NCBI RefSeq assembly: GCF_000382405.1
Contig: NZ_KB908255.1
Location: 379,861-443,860 of the forward strand
Direction: 5' to 3'
DNA: 64,000 nucleotides
From: Mycobacterium sp. 141
GTDB lineage: Bacteria > Actinomycetota > Actinomycetes > Mycobacteriales > Mycobacteriaceae
The translations under genes and the position numbers were made by a program. The notes under the pieces were generated by a model that had not been told where the DNA came from, did not search any database, and saw only the letters and a list, made by a program, of their open reading frames with translations. This document shows, piece by piece, positions 54,873-64,000 of the stretch (its first letter is position 1; each line of letters opens with the position of its first letter).

Positions 54873-55301
54873 CTAATCGACGGCGCGTGCGAGCAGGTGT
54901 TTGAGCTCGTGGAGTTCCTCGGCGCTGAGATTGGCCAGCGCTGCCACGTCCGCGGCGTGGACCACGTCCTCGGCCCGTTTGAGCAGGGCCGAGCCGGCGG
55001 GTGACAGTTCGGCAGGCAGGGCGCGTCCAGAGGGCACGCTCGCGGGTCTGCGCACCACGCCCCGGTCTTGTAGGCCGCGCAGCACGTTGTTCATCGCCTG
55101 CGGCGAGACGTTGATATGGCGGGCCAGCTCGGCGTTGGACTGCCCGGGGGCCGTCGACAGCACCCGCAAACAGACGAATTCGGGCAGGGTCAATCCCAGC
55201 GGTTGGAGCCGTGCGGCCACGATCGGCTGCAGCACCGCAGTGACGCGGTAGATCAGGAAACCGAGCGGCTGGTCGGCCAGGATGTCACCCATGTCAACCA
55301 T
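54873..55301 (-). CDS. MarR-family repressor (Rv2887 type)
   Basis: This 142-residue winged-helix regulator has SNAELARHINVSPQAMNNVL as the recognition region and RPASVPSGRALPAELSPAG as the wing. It closely matches M. tuberculosis Rv2887, whose loss raises expression of the methyltransferase Rv0560c and confers resistance to some compounds that are then N-methylated. The start could be 55301 or the ATG at 55292; the latter aligns with the remembered Rv2887 start. The divergent gene at 55338 encodes an Rv0560c-like enzyme, and two inverted repeats lie between the starts. Confidence 0.9.
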   Translation of the reverse strand: MVDMGDILADQPLGFLIYRVTAVLQPIVAARLQPLGLTLPEFVCLRVLSTAPGQSNAELARHINVSPQAMNNVLRGLQDRGVVRRPASVPSGRALPAELSPAGSALLKRAEDVVHAADVAALANLSAEELHELKHLLARAVD

Positions 55302-55302
55302 A

Positions 55303-55308
<6 letters not shown>
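55292..55308. promoter_or_regulatory. Inverted repeat overlapping the marR start (second operator)
   Basis: TGTCAA (55292-55297) and TTGACA (55303-55308) form an inverted repeat with a 5-nt spacer. It covers both possible marR start codons, a good position for autorepression. TTGACA is also the best -35 for the divergent methyltransferase. Confidence 0.55.
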
Positions 55309-56027
<719 letters not shown>

Positions 56028-56186
56028 CCGGTCGGTCGGCGACACACGAGCCCGGGCGTTCCCTGTCACTTCGCTGGTCTGGGAACAACCCGGGCTTCGC
56101 GCGCTGCCCGCGATAGGGCAGGATGGGGTTGCCGTCCTGGGGTATCCCCGGATGGCTCTCTGATGCGAGGAGTGCCGAGGAAACCA

Positions 56187-56936
56187 ATGGCGGATCCGAA
56201 TATCGCCGGCCAGGCCGCAGCACCAATTCGCCCCCTCTATACGCGGGTTCTGCTCAAGCTCGGTGGTGAGATGTTCGGCGGCGGCCAGGTGGGCCTTGAC
56301 CCCGATGTCGTGCACCAGGTGGCCCGCCAGATCGCCGAGATCGTTCGCGCCGGCGCCCAGGTCGCGGTCGTCATCGGTGGGGGCAATTTCTTCCGCGGCG
56401 CCCAGCTGCAGCAGCGCGGTATGGAGCGCACCCGCTCGGACTACATGGGCATGCTCGGCACTGTGATGAACAGCCTTGCCCTGCAGGACTTCCTGGAGAA
56501 GGAAGGCATCGACACCCGCGTGCAGACGGCCATCACGATGGGTCAGGTCGCCGAGCCCTACATCCCGCTGCGCGCCGTGCGGCACCTGGAGAAGGGCCGT
56601 GTGGTCATCTTCGGCGCCGGCATGGGCCTGCCGTACTTCTCCACCGACACCACCGCTGCCCAGCGCGCGCTGGAGATCGGCGCTGAAGTGGTGCTGATGG
56701 CCAAGGCGGTCGACGGTGTCTACACCGACGATCCGCGCACCAACCCGGACGCCGAGCTCATCACCGCCATCAGCCATCGTGAGGTCATCGACCGCGGTCT
56801 CAAGGTCGCCGATGCGACGGCGTTCAGCCTCTGCATGGACAACGGAATGCCGATTCTCGTGTTCAACCTCCTCACCGACGGCAATATTGCTCGAGCGGTC
56901 GCGGGTGAGAAGATCGGAACACTGGTCACCACCTGA
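56187..56936 (+). CDS. pyrH: Uridylate kinase
   Basis: This 249-residue hexameric enzyme phosphorylates UMP to UDP. The core begins [45 protein letters not shown] and [15 protein letters not shown] are conserved. The ATG at 56187 follows GAGGAAACC; an in-frame ATG at 56163 would only add MRGVPRKP. frr starts 28 nt later, giving the pyrH-frr-cdsA run. Confidence 0.96.
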   Translation: MADPNIAGQAAAPIRPLYTRVLLKLGGEMFGGGQVGLDPDVVHQVARQIAEIVRAGAQVAVVIGGGNFFRGAQLQQRGMERTRSDYMGMLGTVMNSLALQDFLEKEGIDTRVQTAITMGQVAEPYIPLRAVRHLEKGRVVIFGAGMGLPYFSTDTTAAQRALEIGAEVVLMAKAVDGVYTDDPRTNPDAELITAISHREVIDRGLKVADATAFSLCMDNGMPILVFNLLTDGNIARAVAGEKIGTLVTT

Positions 56937-56964
56937 GGGTGCGACAGGGACGGGAGAACCCAAC

Positions 56965-57522
56965 GTGATCGACGAGACTCTCTTCGATGCCGAAGAGAAG
57001 ATGGAAAAGGCCGTCACCGTGGCCCGCGACGATTTGGCGTCGATTCGCACGGGTCGGGCCAACCCCGGCATGTTCTCCCGCATCAACATCGATTACTACG
57101 GTGCGATGACCCCGATCACGCAGCTGTCGAGCATCAACGTGCCCGAGGCGCGGCTCGTCGTCATCAAGCCCTACGAGACATCTCAGCTCAGGCCGATCGA
57201 AGACGCCATCCGCAACTCCGACCTCGGCGTCAACCCCAGCAACGACGGCAACGTCATCCGCATCTCCGTCCCTCAGCTGACCGAAGAGCGCCGTCGGGAC
57301 CTGGTCAAACAGGCCAAGTCGAAGGGCGAGGATGCCAAGGTGTCGGTGCGCAACATCCGGCGTAAGGCGATGGAAGAGCTCGGCCGCATCAAGAAGGACG
57401 GCGAAGCCGGTGAGGACGAGGTAGCGCGCGCCGAGAAGGATCTCGACAAGTCGACGCACACCTACACCGCTCAGATCGACGACCTGGTCAAGCACAAAGA
57501 AGGCGAACTGCTGGAGGTCTAG
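56965..57522 (+). CDS. frr: Ribosome recycling factor
   Basis: This 185-residue protein splits post-termination ribosomes with EF-G. The helical domain begins [17 protein letters not shown] and has the conserved [11 protein letters not shown]. The C-terminal region includes [20 protein letters not shown]. The GTG at 56965 has a GGGAGAA site. Its stop shares one base with the cdsA start (57522). Confidence 0.97.
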   Translation: MIDETLFDAEEKMEKAVTVARDDLASIRTGRANPGMFSRINIDYYGAMTPITQLSSINVPEARLVVIKPYETSQLRPIEDAIRNSDLGVNPSNDGNVIRISVPQLTEERRRDLVKQAKSKGEDAKVSVRNIRRKAMEELGRIKKDGEAGEDEVARAEKDLDKSTHTYTAQIDDLVKHKEGELLEV

Positions 57523-58412
57523 TGACCAATCAGCAGGCAAGTTCAGTGGCAAACACACCGGCTTCCGAGCCGACGAACGAGGCCGTGAAAAAGACGGGAC
57601 GCGCCGGGCGCAACTTGCCGGCAGCAATCGCCGTCGGCGCCGGGCTCGGCGGCTCGGTCATCGCCATACTGCTGTTCGCGCCCAAGGTCTGGGTCGGCGT
57701 CGTTGCAGTGGCTATGGCGGTGGCCACCCACGAGGTGGTGCGCCGACTGCGGGAGGGCGGCTACTCGGTGCCGATCGTGCCGCTGCTGATCGGTGGGCAG
57801 GCCATGATCTGGCTGACCTGGCCGTTCGGCCCGGCCGGCGCGCTGGGCGGGTTCGGCGGCACGGTGGTGCTGTGCCTGATCTGGCGACTGCTGTCCGGTG
57901 GCCTGTCGGCAGCGCCGGTCAACTACACCCGTGACGTCTCGGTCACCATCTTCCTGGCCGCCTGGATACCTTTGTTCGGCGCGTTCGGCGTGCTGCTGAT
58001 CTACCCGCCCGACGGTGCGGGCCGGGTGTTCTGTTTGATGCTCGGTGTGGTGGCCTCTGACGTAGGCGGCTACACGGCCGGGGTGTTGTTCGGAAAGCAC
58101 CCCATGGTGCCGGCGATCAGCCCGAAGAAGTCCTGGGAGGGCCTCGCCGGCTCACTGGTGCTCGGCGTCGTCGTGTCGGTGCTGGCCGTGCGGTTCCTGC
58201 TCGACAAGCCGGCCTGGGTGGGTGTGCCGCTCGGCATAATGCTCGTCGTCACCGGCACGCTGGGCGACCTGGTCGAATCCCAAGTCAAACGCGACCTGGG
58301 GATCAAAGACATGGGCACGCTGCTGCCCGGCCACGGGGGCCTGATGGACCGCATCGACTCAGTGCTGCCCTCAGCCGTCGCCACCTGGATCGTGTTGACG
58401 CTGCTCGCCTGA
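57522..58412 (+). CDS. cdsA: Phosphatidate cytidylyltransferase
   Basis: This 296-residue membrane enzyme makes CDP-diacylglycerol from phosphatidate and CTP, the precursor of phosphatidylinositol, cardiolipin and phosphatidylethanolamine. About eight hydrophobic segments follow a charged N-terminus of about 25 residues. The CdsA signature near the end is VESQVKRDLGIKDMG then LPGHGGLMDRIDS. The GTG start overlaps the frr stop by 1 nt. Confidence 0.95.
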   Translation: MTNQQASSVANTPASEPTNEAVKKTGRAGRNLPAAIAVGAGLGGSVIAILLFAPKVWVGVVAVAMAVATHEVVRRLREGGYSVPIVPLLIGGQAMIWLTWPFGPAGALGGFGGTVVLCLIWRLLSGGLSAAPVNYTRDVSVTIFLAAWIPLFGAFGVLLIYPPDGAGRVFCLMLGVVASDVGGYTAGVLFGKHPMVPAISPKKSWEGLAGSLVLGVVVSVLAVRFLLDKPAWVGVPLGIMLVVTGTLGDLVESQVKRDLGIKDMGTLLPGHGGLMDRIDSVLPSAVATWIVLTLLA

Positions 58413-58535
58413 ACCCCGGGTTCCTTCGCTGCAGCCCACCGAACCGGAACGCCAGTACCGCGATCGGTGTGACGGACTGCGGTGCTCGTCCAAATCAATT
58501 TCGGCCACGTTGAGATGAGATACTGACAAAACATC

Positions 58536-59651
58536 ATGTCCCGATCCCTGCCCCTGGTTTTCGATGCACCGCGACGCGCCATGCCGCCGCGGCATCTCGC
58601 CGACCTCGACGAGGAGGGTCGTGCGACCGCGGTCGCCGAGCTGGGGCTGCCGAAATTCCGGGCAAAACAGCTGGCCAACCAGTACTACGGCCGGCTCATC
58701 GCCGACCCTCAGCAGATGACCGACCTGCCCGCCGCCGTGCGCGATCAGGTGGCCGAGGCGCTGTTCCCGACTCTCATCGACCCGGTGAAGCAGATCCAGT
58801 GCGACGCGGGGGAGACCCGCAAGACACTGTGGCGCGCGGGTGACGGCACGACGTTCGAGTCGGTGTTGATGCGTTACCCGCAGCGCAACACCGTGTGCAT
58901 CTCGTCACAGGCCGGGTGCGGGATGGCCTGCCCGTTCTGCGCGACGGGGCAGGGCGGCCTCAAGCGCAACCTCTCGACCGCCGAGATCCTCGAACAGGTG
59001 CGCGCCGCGTCGTCGGCCATGCGTGACGAACACTTCGGTGGAACTGCCGGCGGTGGCCGCCTGTCCAACATCGTGTTCATGGGCATGGGGGAGCCGCTCG
59101 CCAACTACAACCGGGTGCTGGCCGCTGTGCGGCGCATCATCGCACCGCCGCCCAACGGTTTCGGCATCAGCGCGCGGTCAGTGACGGTGTCGACGGTGGG
59201 GCTCGCGCCGGCCATTCGGAAGCTGGCCGACGAGCGCCTGGGCGTCACGCTGGCGGTGTCTCTACACACTCCTGACGACGAGTTGCGTGACACGTTGGTG
59301 CCGGTGAACAACCGGTGGAGTGTCGATGAAGTTCTTGAGGCCGCACGCTATTACGCCGATGTCACCGGTCGGCGGGTTTCCATCGAGTACGCGCTGATCC
59401 GTGATATCAATGACCAGCCTTGGCGCGCAGATCTCCTGGGTCAGAAGCTGCACAGCAAGCTCGGTCCTTTGGTGCACGTGAACCTCATCCCGCTCAATCC
59501 CACGCCGGGCAGCAAGTGGGACGCCAGCCCCAAGCCGGTCGAACGGGAATTCGTCAAACGTGTTCAGGCCAAGGGTGTGTCGTGCACGGTGCGCGATACC
59601 CGCGGCCAAGAGATCGCGGCTGCCTGCGGTCAGCTCGCCGCCGAGGGCTGA
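58536..59651 (+). CDS. rlmN: Dual-specificity rRNA/tRNA (adenine C2)-methyltransferase RlmN
   Basis: This 371-residue radical-SAM enzyme methylates C2 of A2503 in 23S rRNA and A37 in some tRNAs. The [4Fe-4S] cysteines are C128, C132 and C135 (CGMACPFC). C350 ([11 protein letters not shown]) is the methyl-carrier cysteine of the family. [13 protein letters not shown] and [12 protein letters not shown] are also conserved. It is separated from cdsA by 123 nt and followed by a hairpin. Confidence 0.96.
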   Translation: MSRSLPLVFDAPRRAMPPRHLADLDEEGRATAVAELGLPKFRAKQLANQYYGRLIADPQQMTDLPAAVRDQVAEALFPTLIDPVKQIQCDAGETRKTLWRAGDGTTFESVLMRYPQRNTVCISSQAGCGMACPFCATGQGGLKRNLSTAEILEQVRAASSAMRDEHFGGTAGGGRLSNIVFMGMGEPLANYNRVLAAVRRIIAPPPNGFGISARSVTVSTVGLAPAIRKLADERLGVTLAVSLHTPDDELRDTLVPVNNRWSVDEVLEAARYYADVTGRRVSIEYALIRDINDQPWRADLLGQKLHSKLGPLVHVNLIPLNPTPGSKWDASPKPVEREFVKRVQAKGVSCTVRDTRGQEIAAACGQLAAEG

Positions 59652-59660
59652 ATTACTCGT

Positions 59661-59706
59661 GTCACGCTGGAGTGACCATCGGCCGCGAGAGCCACTCTGG
59701 CGTGAC
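59661..59706. terminator. Hairpin between convergent rlmN and tetR
   Basis: Arms 59661-59674 (GTCACGCTGGAGTG) and 59693-59706 (CACTCTGGCGTGAC) pair except for three central bases, with an 18-nt loop. It lies between converging genes and could serve both as a terminator. Confidence 0.5.
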
Positions 59707-59773
59707 AAAGCGGGGTGGTGGGTCCGGTGCGGGACGAAAGCCGATGTGCGAGCGGGGCGCCTGCGGCGCAACA

Positions 59774-60370
59774 CTAGTTCGCGTCGGGAAGCTTGATTCC
59801 GACGGCCTGGCGCAGCTGCGTGAGGAACTGATCGTCGTCGTCGCTGCGCACGATGTAGTGCGACACCGCCAGCCGGGTCACGATCGCGGCCTTGACCGCG
59901 GCATTGGGGCCGGACAGCAGCTTCTGTAGGCGGTCCCGCATCACCGGGACGACCTGTGCCATTTGCGCGATCACGACCTCAGGTTCGATGTCGACCAACC
60001 GCACCCCCGAATAGGACTGTTGGAAGGAGACGATGAATCGCAAAGCCGCGTCCAGCTTTTCGGTTCCGCGCAGCCCGACGATGGCACGCCCGACACCGGA
60101 ATCGAACATATCCCGCTCGAATTGCCCGAAGGCGTCGAGCAATTCCTGTTTATCGGCAAACCAGCGGTACAGCGTTGGACGCGACACCCCGGCCTGCAGA
60201 GCAACCTCGGACAGGCTGAGCTTGGTCTGCCCGCTGCGGGCGAGCACCTCGGCCGTCGCCGCCAGGATCCGGTGGCGCGTCGAAGTATCCTCGACATCCC
60301 GCTGAGCGGGCACTGGTTCATTCACATCCAAGCCTCGGTCGACAATGGGTTTCCCAAATCGTAGGGCCAT
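59774..60370 (-). CDS. TetR-family transcriptional regulator
   Basis: This 198-residue regulator has the TetR helix-turn-helix in TKLSLSEVALQAGVSRPTLY followed by RWFADKQELLDAF. The C-terminal ligand/dimer domain is of the QsdR-like type by feel only. The ATG at 60370 has a GAGGAAA site; the open frame continues 121 codons upstream but that part has no TetR features. The regulated genes are unknown; nearest candidates are glgC and the sugar porter downstream. Confidence 0.87.
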   Translation of the reverse strand: MALRFGKPIVDRGLDVNEPVPAQRDVEDTSTRHRILAATAEVLARSGQTKLSLSEVALQAGVSRPTLYRWFADKQELLDAFGQFERDMFDSGVGRAIVGLRGTEKLDAALRFIVSFQQSYSGVRLVDIEPEVVIAQMAQVVPVMRDRLQKLLSGPNAAVKAAIVTRLAVSHYIVRSDDDDQFLTQLRQAVGIKLPDAN

Positions 60371-60753
60371 CACAGCGATTTCCTCAGCATTGCCACAGCT
60401 ATCCGGACGCAAGCGTAGAGCAGCGGCGGCCTTGCGGGCCGCTCGGTGCTGAGCGTCGACCGTATGAGGGCCGAATACTATTGTGTCGCTGGAACTTTGT
60501 ATGGTGCGCTTCGTGCTGCACCAACTCGGAGTCCCGGTTCTGAGCGGGTGGGAGACACGCGGTCGGCTCGCTCGCACCGAGGCCCAGATGATCTGTGGCA
60601 GCGCTGAATTGCTTACGCACGCGGTATGGTCCGGTACCCCGTCGACGGCCTTGGTGGTCCAGAAGGTGGCTCCGCCACCAGCTCGGCCCGGTGCTGCAAA
60701 ATGTGTAAATGACAGCCCGGGGATGTCAGCCATGCACCCCGGGCTATCGGGCC
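60371..60753. other. 383-nt region between tetR and glgC
   Basis: The region lies between two minus-strand genes. It holds a 6-bp hairpin with a 3-nt loop (GGTGGC-TCC-GCCACC, 60665-60679), the strong hairpin at 60714-60745 and the presumed tetR promoter. Reading frames through it are not convincing. Confidence 0.5.
60714..60745 (-). terminator. Probable glgC terminator
   Basis: AGCCCGGGG (60714-60722) pairs perfectly with CCCCGGGCT (60737-60745) around a 14-nt loop. It starts 9 nt past the glgC stop on the minus strand. Confidence 0.65.
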
Positions 60754-61992
60754 TCAGCCGGTGACTTGCTGAAACTTGCCGAGGACGGTCACGCCGCAGT
60801 CGGAGACGACGAATCCGCGGGCACGGTCGTCATCTTTGTCGACACCAATCTTGACCCCCGGGGGTATCACGACGCCCTTGTCGAGGATGGCGTTGCGCAC
60901 CACGGCCCCCGCCCCGATGACCGTGTTGTCCATGATCACCGAGCGTTCGACGCTGGCGTATTCCTCGACGCGTACCCCGGGGGACAGCACCGACTCACGC
61001 ACCAGTGCACCCGAGACGATGACGCCGTTGGAGACGACGCTGTTGATGGCGCGACCCACGCGGCCGTCGTCCTCGTGGACGAATTTGGCTGGGGGGTGGG
61101 GTGGAATGTGAGTGAGGATCGGCCATTTGCTGTTGTACAGGTTGAAGACCGGCACAACGGCGCACAGGTCCATGTGGGCGTCGTAGTAGGAGTCCAAGGT
61201 TCCGACGTCGCGCCAGTAGCCGGTATCGTTGGGTGCGGCGCCGGGTACCTCGTTGCTCTGGAAGTCGTAGACCTGAGCGAGGCCCCGCTCGACCATCATC
61301 GGCATGATGTTGCCGCCCATGTCGTGCTTGCTGGCGGCGTCGTTGGCATCAGCGCGCAGCGCCTCGAGTAGCACGTCGGTGGAGAACAGATAATTGCCCA
61401 TGGAGACGAAGGTTTCGTCGGGGGCGCCGGGCAACCCCGGTGGGTCGGACGGCTTCTCCAGGAACGCCTCGACTGTGCGGCCGTCGGCGGCAGTCTTGAT
61501 GACGCCGAAGGCGCTGGCTTCGCTGCGGGGCACACGAATGCCGGCGACGGTGGCGCCTGCCCCGGTGTCGAGGTGCTGGGCGATCATCTGGCGCGGGTCC
61601 ATGCGGTAGACGTGGTCGGCGCCGAAAACGATGACCAGGTCCGGTTTTTCGTCGTAGATGAGGTTCAGCGACTGGTAGATCGCGTTGGCCGAACCCGTGT
61701 ACCACTGCGGGCCGAGGCGTTGTTGGGCGGGCACCGGGGTCACGTAGTTGCCGAGCATGCTGCTCATCCGCCAGGTCGTGGTGATGTGGCGGTCAAGACT
61801 GTGGCTCTTGTACTGGGTGAGGACCGCGATGCGGAGTATCCCGGCGTTGACCAGGTTCGACAAGGCGAAGTCGATCAATCGGTACAGTCCGCCGAACGGA
61901 ACCGCTGGTTTGGCCCGGTCGAGGGTCAGTGGTGAGAGACGTTTGCCTTCACCGCCGGCCAGGACGATGCCGAGAACTTTTGGATCGGCCAT
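60754..61992 (-). CDS. glgC: Glucose-1-phosphate adenylyltransferase (GlgC family)
   Basis: This 412-residue enzyme makes ADP-glucose for glycogen and related alpha-glucans. The nucleotide loop is [51 protein letters not shown] and [13 protein letters not shown] are typical, and a left-handed beta-helix C-terminus is present ([15 protein letters not shown]). The ATG at 61992 has a GAGGAG site. M. tuberculosis glgC (Rv1213) is elsewhere, so this may be a second copy or a relocated gene. It is divergent from the sugar porter. Confidence 0.9.
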   Translation of the reverse strand: MADPKVLGIVLAGGEGKRLSPLTLDRAKPAVPFGGLYRLIDFALSNLVNAGILRIAVLTQYKSHSLDRHITTTWRMSSMLGNYVTPVPAQQRLGPQWYTGSANAIYQSLNLIYDEKPDLVIVFGADHVYRMDPRQMIAQHLDTGAGATVAGIRVPRSEASAFGVIKTAADGRTVEAFLEKPSDPPGLPGAPDETFVSMGNYLFSTDVLLEALRADANDAASKHDMGGNIMPMMVERGLAQVYDFQSNEVPGAAPNDTGYWRDVGTLDSYYDAHMDLCAVVPVFNLYNSKWPILTHIPPHPPAKFVHEDDGRVGRAINSVVSNGVIVSGALVRESVLSPGVRVEEYASVERSVIMDNTVIGAGAVVRNAILDKGVVIPPGVKIGVDKDDDRARGFVVSDCGVTVLGKFQQVTG

Positions 61993-62366
61993 CTTCAGTA
62001 CTCCTCTAGCGAGCAATAGAGCGCACATCAGCGCGGGTTTCAGGTTCGATCGCCAATTCGTCTGGACACTAAATCGTAAATGCGTCAACTCCGCACATGT
62101 GCGGTCTCCGCGAAATCAACACGATGGGATCCGTGGGATTGGTGCACCGAACGCATGTATTTGTCGGGCGCATCGGCGATCACGCCTGCGTACGTACGCC
62201 ACCGTGACGGGGAAGACTGCGCGCGTGGATGATTCGGATCAGAAAACATGAAAGTCAACAGAACGCAACGGAAAACCAACACGATTGGCCTTCTGGTACG
62301 AAATCGCCGATCAAGAGTCGGCATTGCCCTGCGAACGTGCTGTACCGAGTTCTAGTTTTAGCTTCC
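61993..62366. other. 374-nt divergent promoter region between glgC and the sugar porter
   Basis: The region holds the promoters of both flanking genes. TAGTTT (62353-62358) eight nt before the porter ATG is a possible -10. A TetR operator could not be recognised. An in-frame extension of the porter through part of this region (from 62229) looks non-coding. Confidence 0.4.
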
Positions 62367-63764
62367 ATGAAGCCTCTGGTGATTCGCAGCGCCGTGGTGG
62401 CTGCACTGGGCGGTCTGATTTTTGGGTTCGACACCGCGGTCATCTCGGGTGCCGAGGAACAGATCCAGCACGTCTTCGCTCTCAGCGATGCCAAGTTGGG
62501 GTTCACCGTCACCACCGCCCTCATCGGAACGATCGTCGGAGCACTGACCGCGGGACGGCCCGCCGACCGCTACGGACGCAAGAAGGTCCTCTACGCCATC
62601 GGCGTCTGCTACGTGCTCGGCGCGCTGGGCTCGGCGCTGGCCACGGACGTGGAGATGCTGATGGCTTTCCGGTTCCTCGGTGGCCTCGGCGTCGGCGCCG
62701 CCAGTGTGTGTGCCCCGATCTACACCGCCGAAGTGGCTCCGGCGGCTCACCGCGGTCGATTGGTGGGTTTGGTGCAGTTCAACATCGTGTTCGGCATCCT
62801 GCTGGCCTACGCATCCAACGCGATTGTCCGGGCTCTCGCGGATGATGAGCACGCCTGGCGCTGGATGCTCGGCGTGATGGTTATTCCCGCCGTGGTCTTC
62901 CTGTTGCTGTTGCCGACGGTTCCCGAGACGCCGCGCTGGCTCGCGACTGCCGGCCGCTGGGATGAGGCCACTGTCACCTGCAACCGTCTGTGCTCGACGC
63001 CGGAGGAGGCCACCTTCGAGATGGCCGAGATCCGCTCGTCGTTGGCGGCCGCCGTGAACGCGCCGTCGGTGCCGTTCTTCACCCCCGGACACCGAAAAGT
63101 CATCCTGCTGGCGGTAGCGATCGCGTTCTTCAACCAGATGTCGGGTATCAACGCGATCCTGTACTACGCGCCGCGGGTCATGCAGGAGGCGGGCGCGAGT
63201 ACCAGCGCCGCATATTGGATGAGCGTCGCTGTCGGCGCGATGAATCTTGTTGCCACCATGGCCGCCTTGTCGGTGATCGACAAGATCGGCCGCCGCAAGC
63301 TGATGATCGTCGGTTCGATCGGGTACCTCATCTCGCTGGGCTTCCTCGCCGGGGTGATGTTCTTCTACGAGGACTTCCGCGGCGGCGCATTCACCAGCAC
63401 CTCGTCGGTGTTGGTGCTGGCCGGTCTGATGGTGTTCATCGCCGCGCACGCGTTCGGGCAGGGTTCGGTGATCTGGGTGTTCATCTCCGAGATCTTCCCC
63501 AACCGGATCCGGGGGCGCGGGCAGTCGCTGGGCAGCCTGACGCACTGGGTGTTCGCGGCGATCACCTCATTCGCGTTCCCGCCGATCATCGGTGCGTTCG
63601 GCGGAGGTGTCGCGTTCAGCATCTTCTTCATTGCGATGATCGGCCAGTTGGGTTGGGTGTTGAAGGTCATGCCTGAAACCAAGGGCGTGCCACTGGAAGA
63701 GGTGGAGGCCAGACTGGGGCTCATGAACGAACCGGGCGATCCGTTCGCAGCGACGGGCCGTTGA
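62367..63764 (+). CDS. Sugar porter of the major facilitator superfamily
   Basis: This 465-residue transporter has twelve predicted membrane helices. It starts MKPLVIRSAVVAALGGLIFG followed by the sugar-porter FDTAVISG. The loop signatures PADRYGRKKVLYAIG, PETPRWLA, NQMSGINAILYYAPRV and PETKGVPLEE define the GLUT/XylE-like sugar/H+ symporters. The substrate is unknown; a hexose or pentose is likely given the sugar kinase that starts at its stop codon. No strong ribosome-binding site is seen before the ATG. Confidence 0.92.
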   Translation: MKPLVIRSAVVAALGGLIFGFDTAVISGAEEQIQHVFALSDAKLGFTVTTALIGTIVGALTAGRPADRYGRKKVLYAIGVCYVLGALGSALATDVEMLMAFRFLGGLGVGAASVCAPIYTAEVAPAAHRGRLVGLVQFNIVFGILLAYASNAIVRALADDEHAWRWMLGVMVIPAVVFLLLLPTVPETPRWLATAGRWDEATVTCNRLCSTPEEATFEMAEIRSSLAAAVNAPSVPFFTPGHRKVILLAVAIAFFNQMSGINAILYYAPRVMQEAGASTSAAYWMSVAVGAMNLVATMAALSVIDKIGRRKLMIVGSIGYLISLGFLAGVMFFYEDFRGGAFTSTSSVLVLAGLMVFIAAHAFGQGSVIWVFISEIFPNRIRGRGQSLGSLTHWVFAAITSFAFPPIIGAFGGGVAFSIFFIAMIGQLGWVLKVMPETKGVPLEEVEARLGLMNEPGDPFAATGR

Positions 63765-64000
63765 TGACCGCGCGCGTGCTCAGCCTCGGTGAGGCGTTGA
63801 TCGACGTCGTCATCCGGCCCGGGTCCACCGAGGAACACGTCGGCGGTAGCCCGCTCAACGTCGCGGTAGGTATTGCCACGCTCGGGCATCCGGCGAGCAT
63901 TTGTGCGCACTGGGGCATGGATGCCCGAGGGGAACTGCTGCGGCAACGCGCGGAATCGGCGGGACTGGACATCGTCGCCGGCACCGACTCGGCGGAAAAG
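63764..64000 (+). CDS. PfkB-family sugar kinase (partial, runs off the window)
   Basis: The first 79 residues are present. They show the ribokinase/fructokinase N-terminus: LSLGEALIDVV, the substrate-binding GGSPLNVAVGIATLG and a helix typical of the lid region. The ATG overlaps the stop of the sugar porter by 1 nt, so transport and phosphorylation of the same sugar are likely coupled. The ATP-binding end is outside the window. Confidence 0.87.
   Translation, partial: MTARVLSLGEALIDVVIRPGSTEEHVGGSPLNVAVGIATLGHPASICAHWGMDARGELLRQRAESAGLDIVAGTDSAEK

Noticed and set aside
60371-60733. 121-codon N-terminal extension of the TetR regulator
   Set aside because: No TetR features; the internal ATG at 60370 has a good ribosome-binding site and gives a normal length.

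Overview
This window is a piece of a mycobacterial chromosome, most likely a rapidly growing Mycolicibacterium; the species is not identifiable by eye. The basis is high G+C, frequent GTG starts, a PPE protein, and a housekeeping gene order (rnc-mutM-osmC-acyP-smc-ftsY-amtB-glnK-glnD-ffh ... rpsP-khpA-rimM-trmD-lppW-rplS-lepB-rnhB-DUF2469 // yraN-comM-dprA-viuB-like-xerC-LLM-M23-rpsB-tsf-amiC-marR // pyrH-frr-cdsA-rlmN) that follows, in reverse numbering, M. tuberculosis Rv2925c down to about Rv2880c as I recall it. No tRNA, rRNA, insertion sequence or CRISPR array was seen.

Layout. 1-14472: RNA/DNA maintenance (rnc, mutM, smc), the two SRP GTPases (ftsY, ffh) and a nitrogen-control operon amtB-glnK-glnD with GlnR-like half-sites upstream. 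14484-22328: an amidohydrolase, an iron-box-preceded diflavin reductase, two tandem DD-carboxypeptidases, the rpsP-khpA-rimM-trmD operon and the LppW-like lipoprotein. 22672-24997: rplS, lepB, rnhB and a DUF2469 gene.

25007-43293 is an accessory block between DUF2469 and yraN. Its left part holds a minus-strand operon (DUF2237-selO-dienelactone hydrolase), a remnant of mmsA, an omega-aminotransferase, a HAD phosphatase and a fused 2-oxoacid dehydrogenase E1. Its right part is the main find: PPE1-like gene, Fe(II)/2OG isonitrile synthase, FcoT/ScoD-type enzyme, FadD10-type acyl-ACP ligase, free-standing ACP and a one-module C-A-T-R NRPS. This is the Rv0096-Rv0101 (isonitrile lipopeptide, metal-binding) cluster at a different chromosomal site. 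It is followed on the same strand by a lone heavy-metal-associated (HMA) domain protein and a small Cys-rich metallothionein-like protein, which suggests a joined metal acquisition and buffering locus.

43429-59651 returns to conserved genes: yraN, comM, dprA, a siderophore-interacting flavoprotein, lactate 2-monooxygenase, xerC, a frameshifted LLM oxidoreductase, an M23 peptidase, rpsB-tsf, amiC, then a marR gene divergent from a methyltransferase closely resembling Rv0560c. In M. tuberculosis, Rv2887 (MarR) represses the distant, drug-inactivating Rv0560c; here regulator and target appear side by side around clear palindromic operators. pyrH-frr-cdsA-rlmN follow. 59774-64000: a TetR regulator, a GlgC paralogue, a sugar-porter MFS protein and the first part of a PfkB sugar kinase.

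Functional calls rest on motif recognition and remembered homologues; no searches were run. Start codons were chosen from ribosome-binding sites, overlaps and remembered family N-termini.
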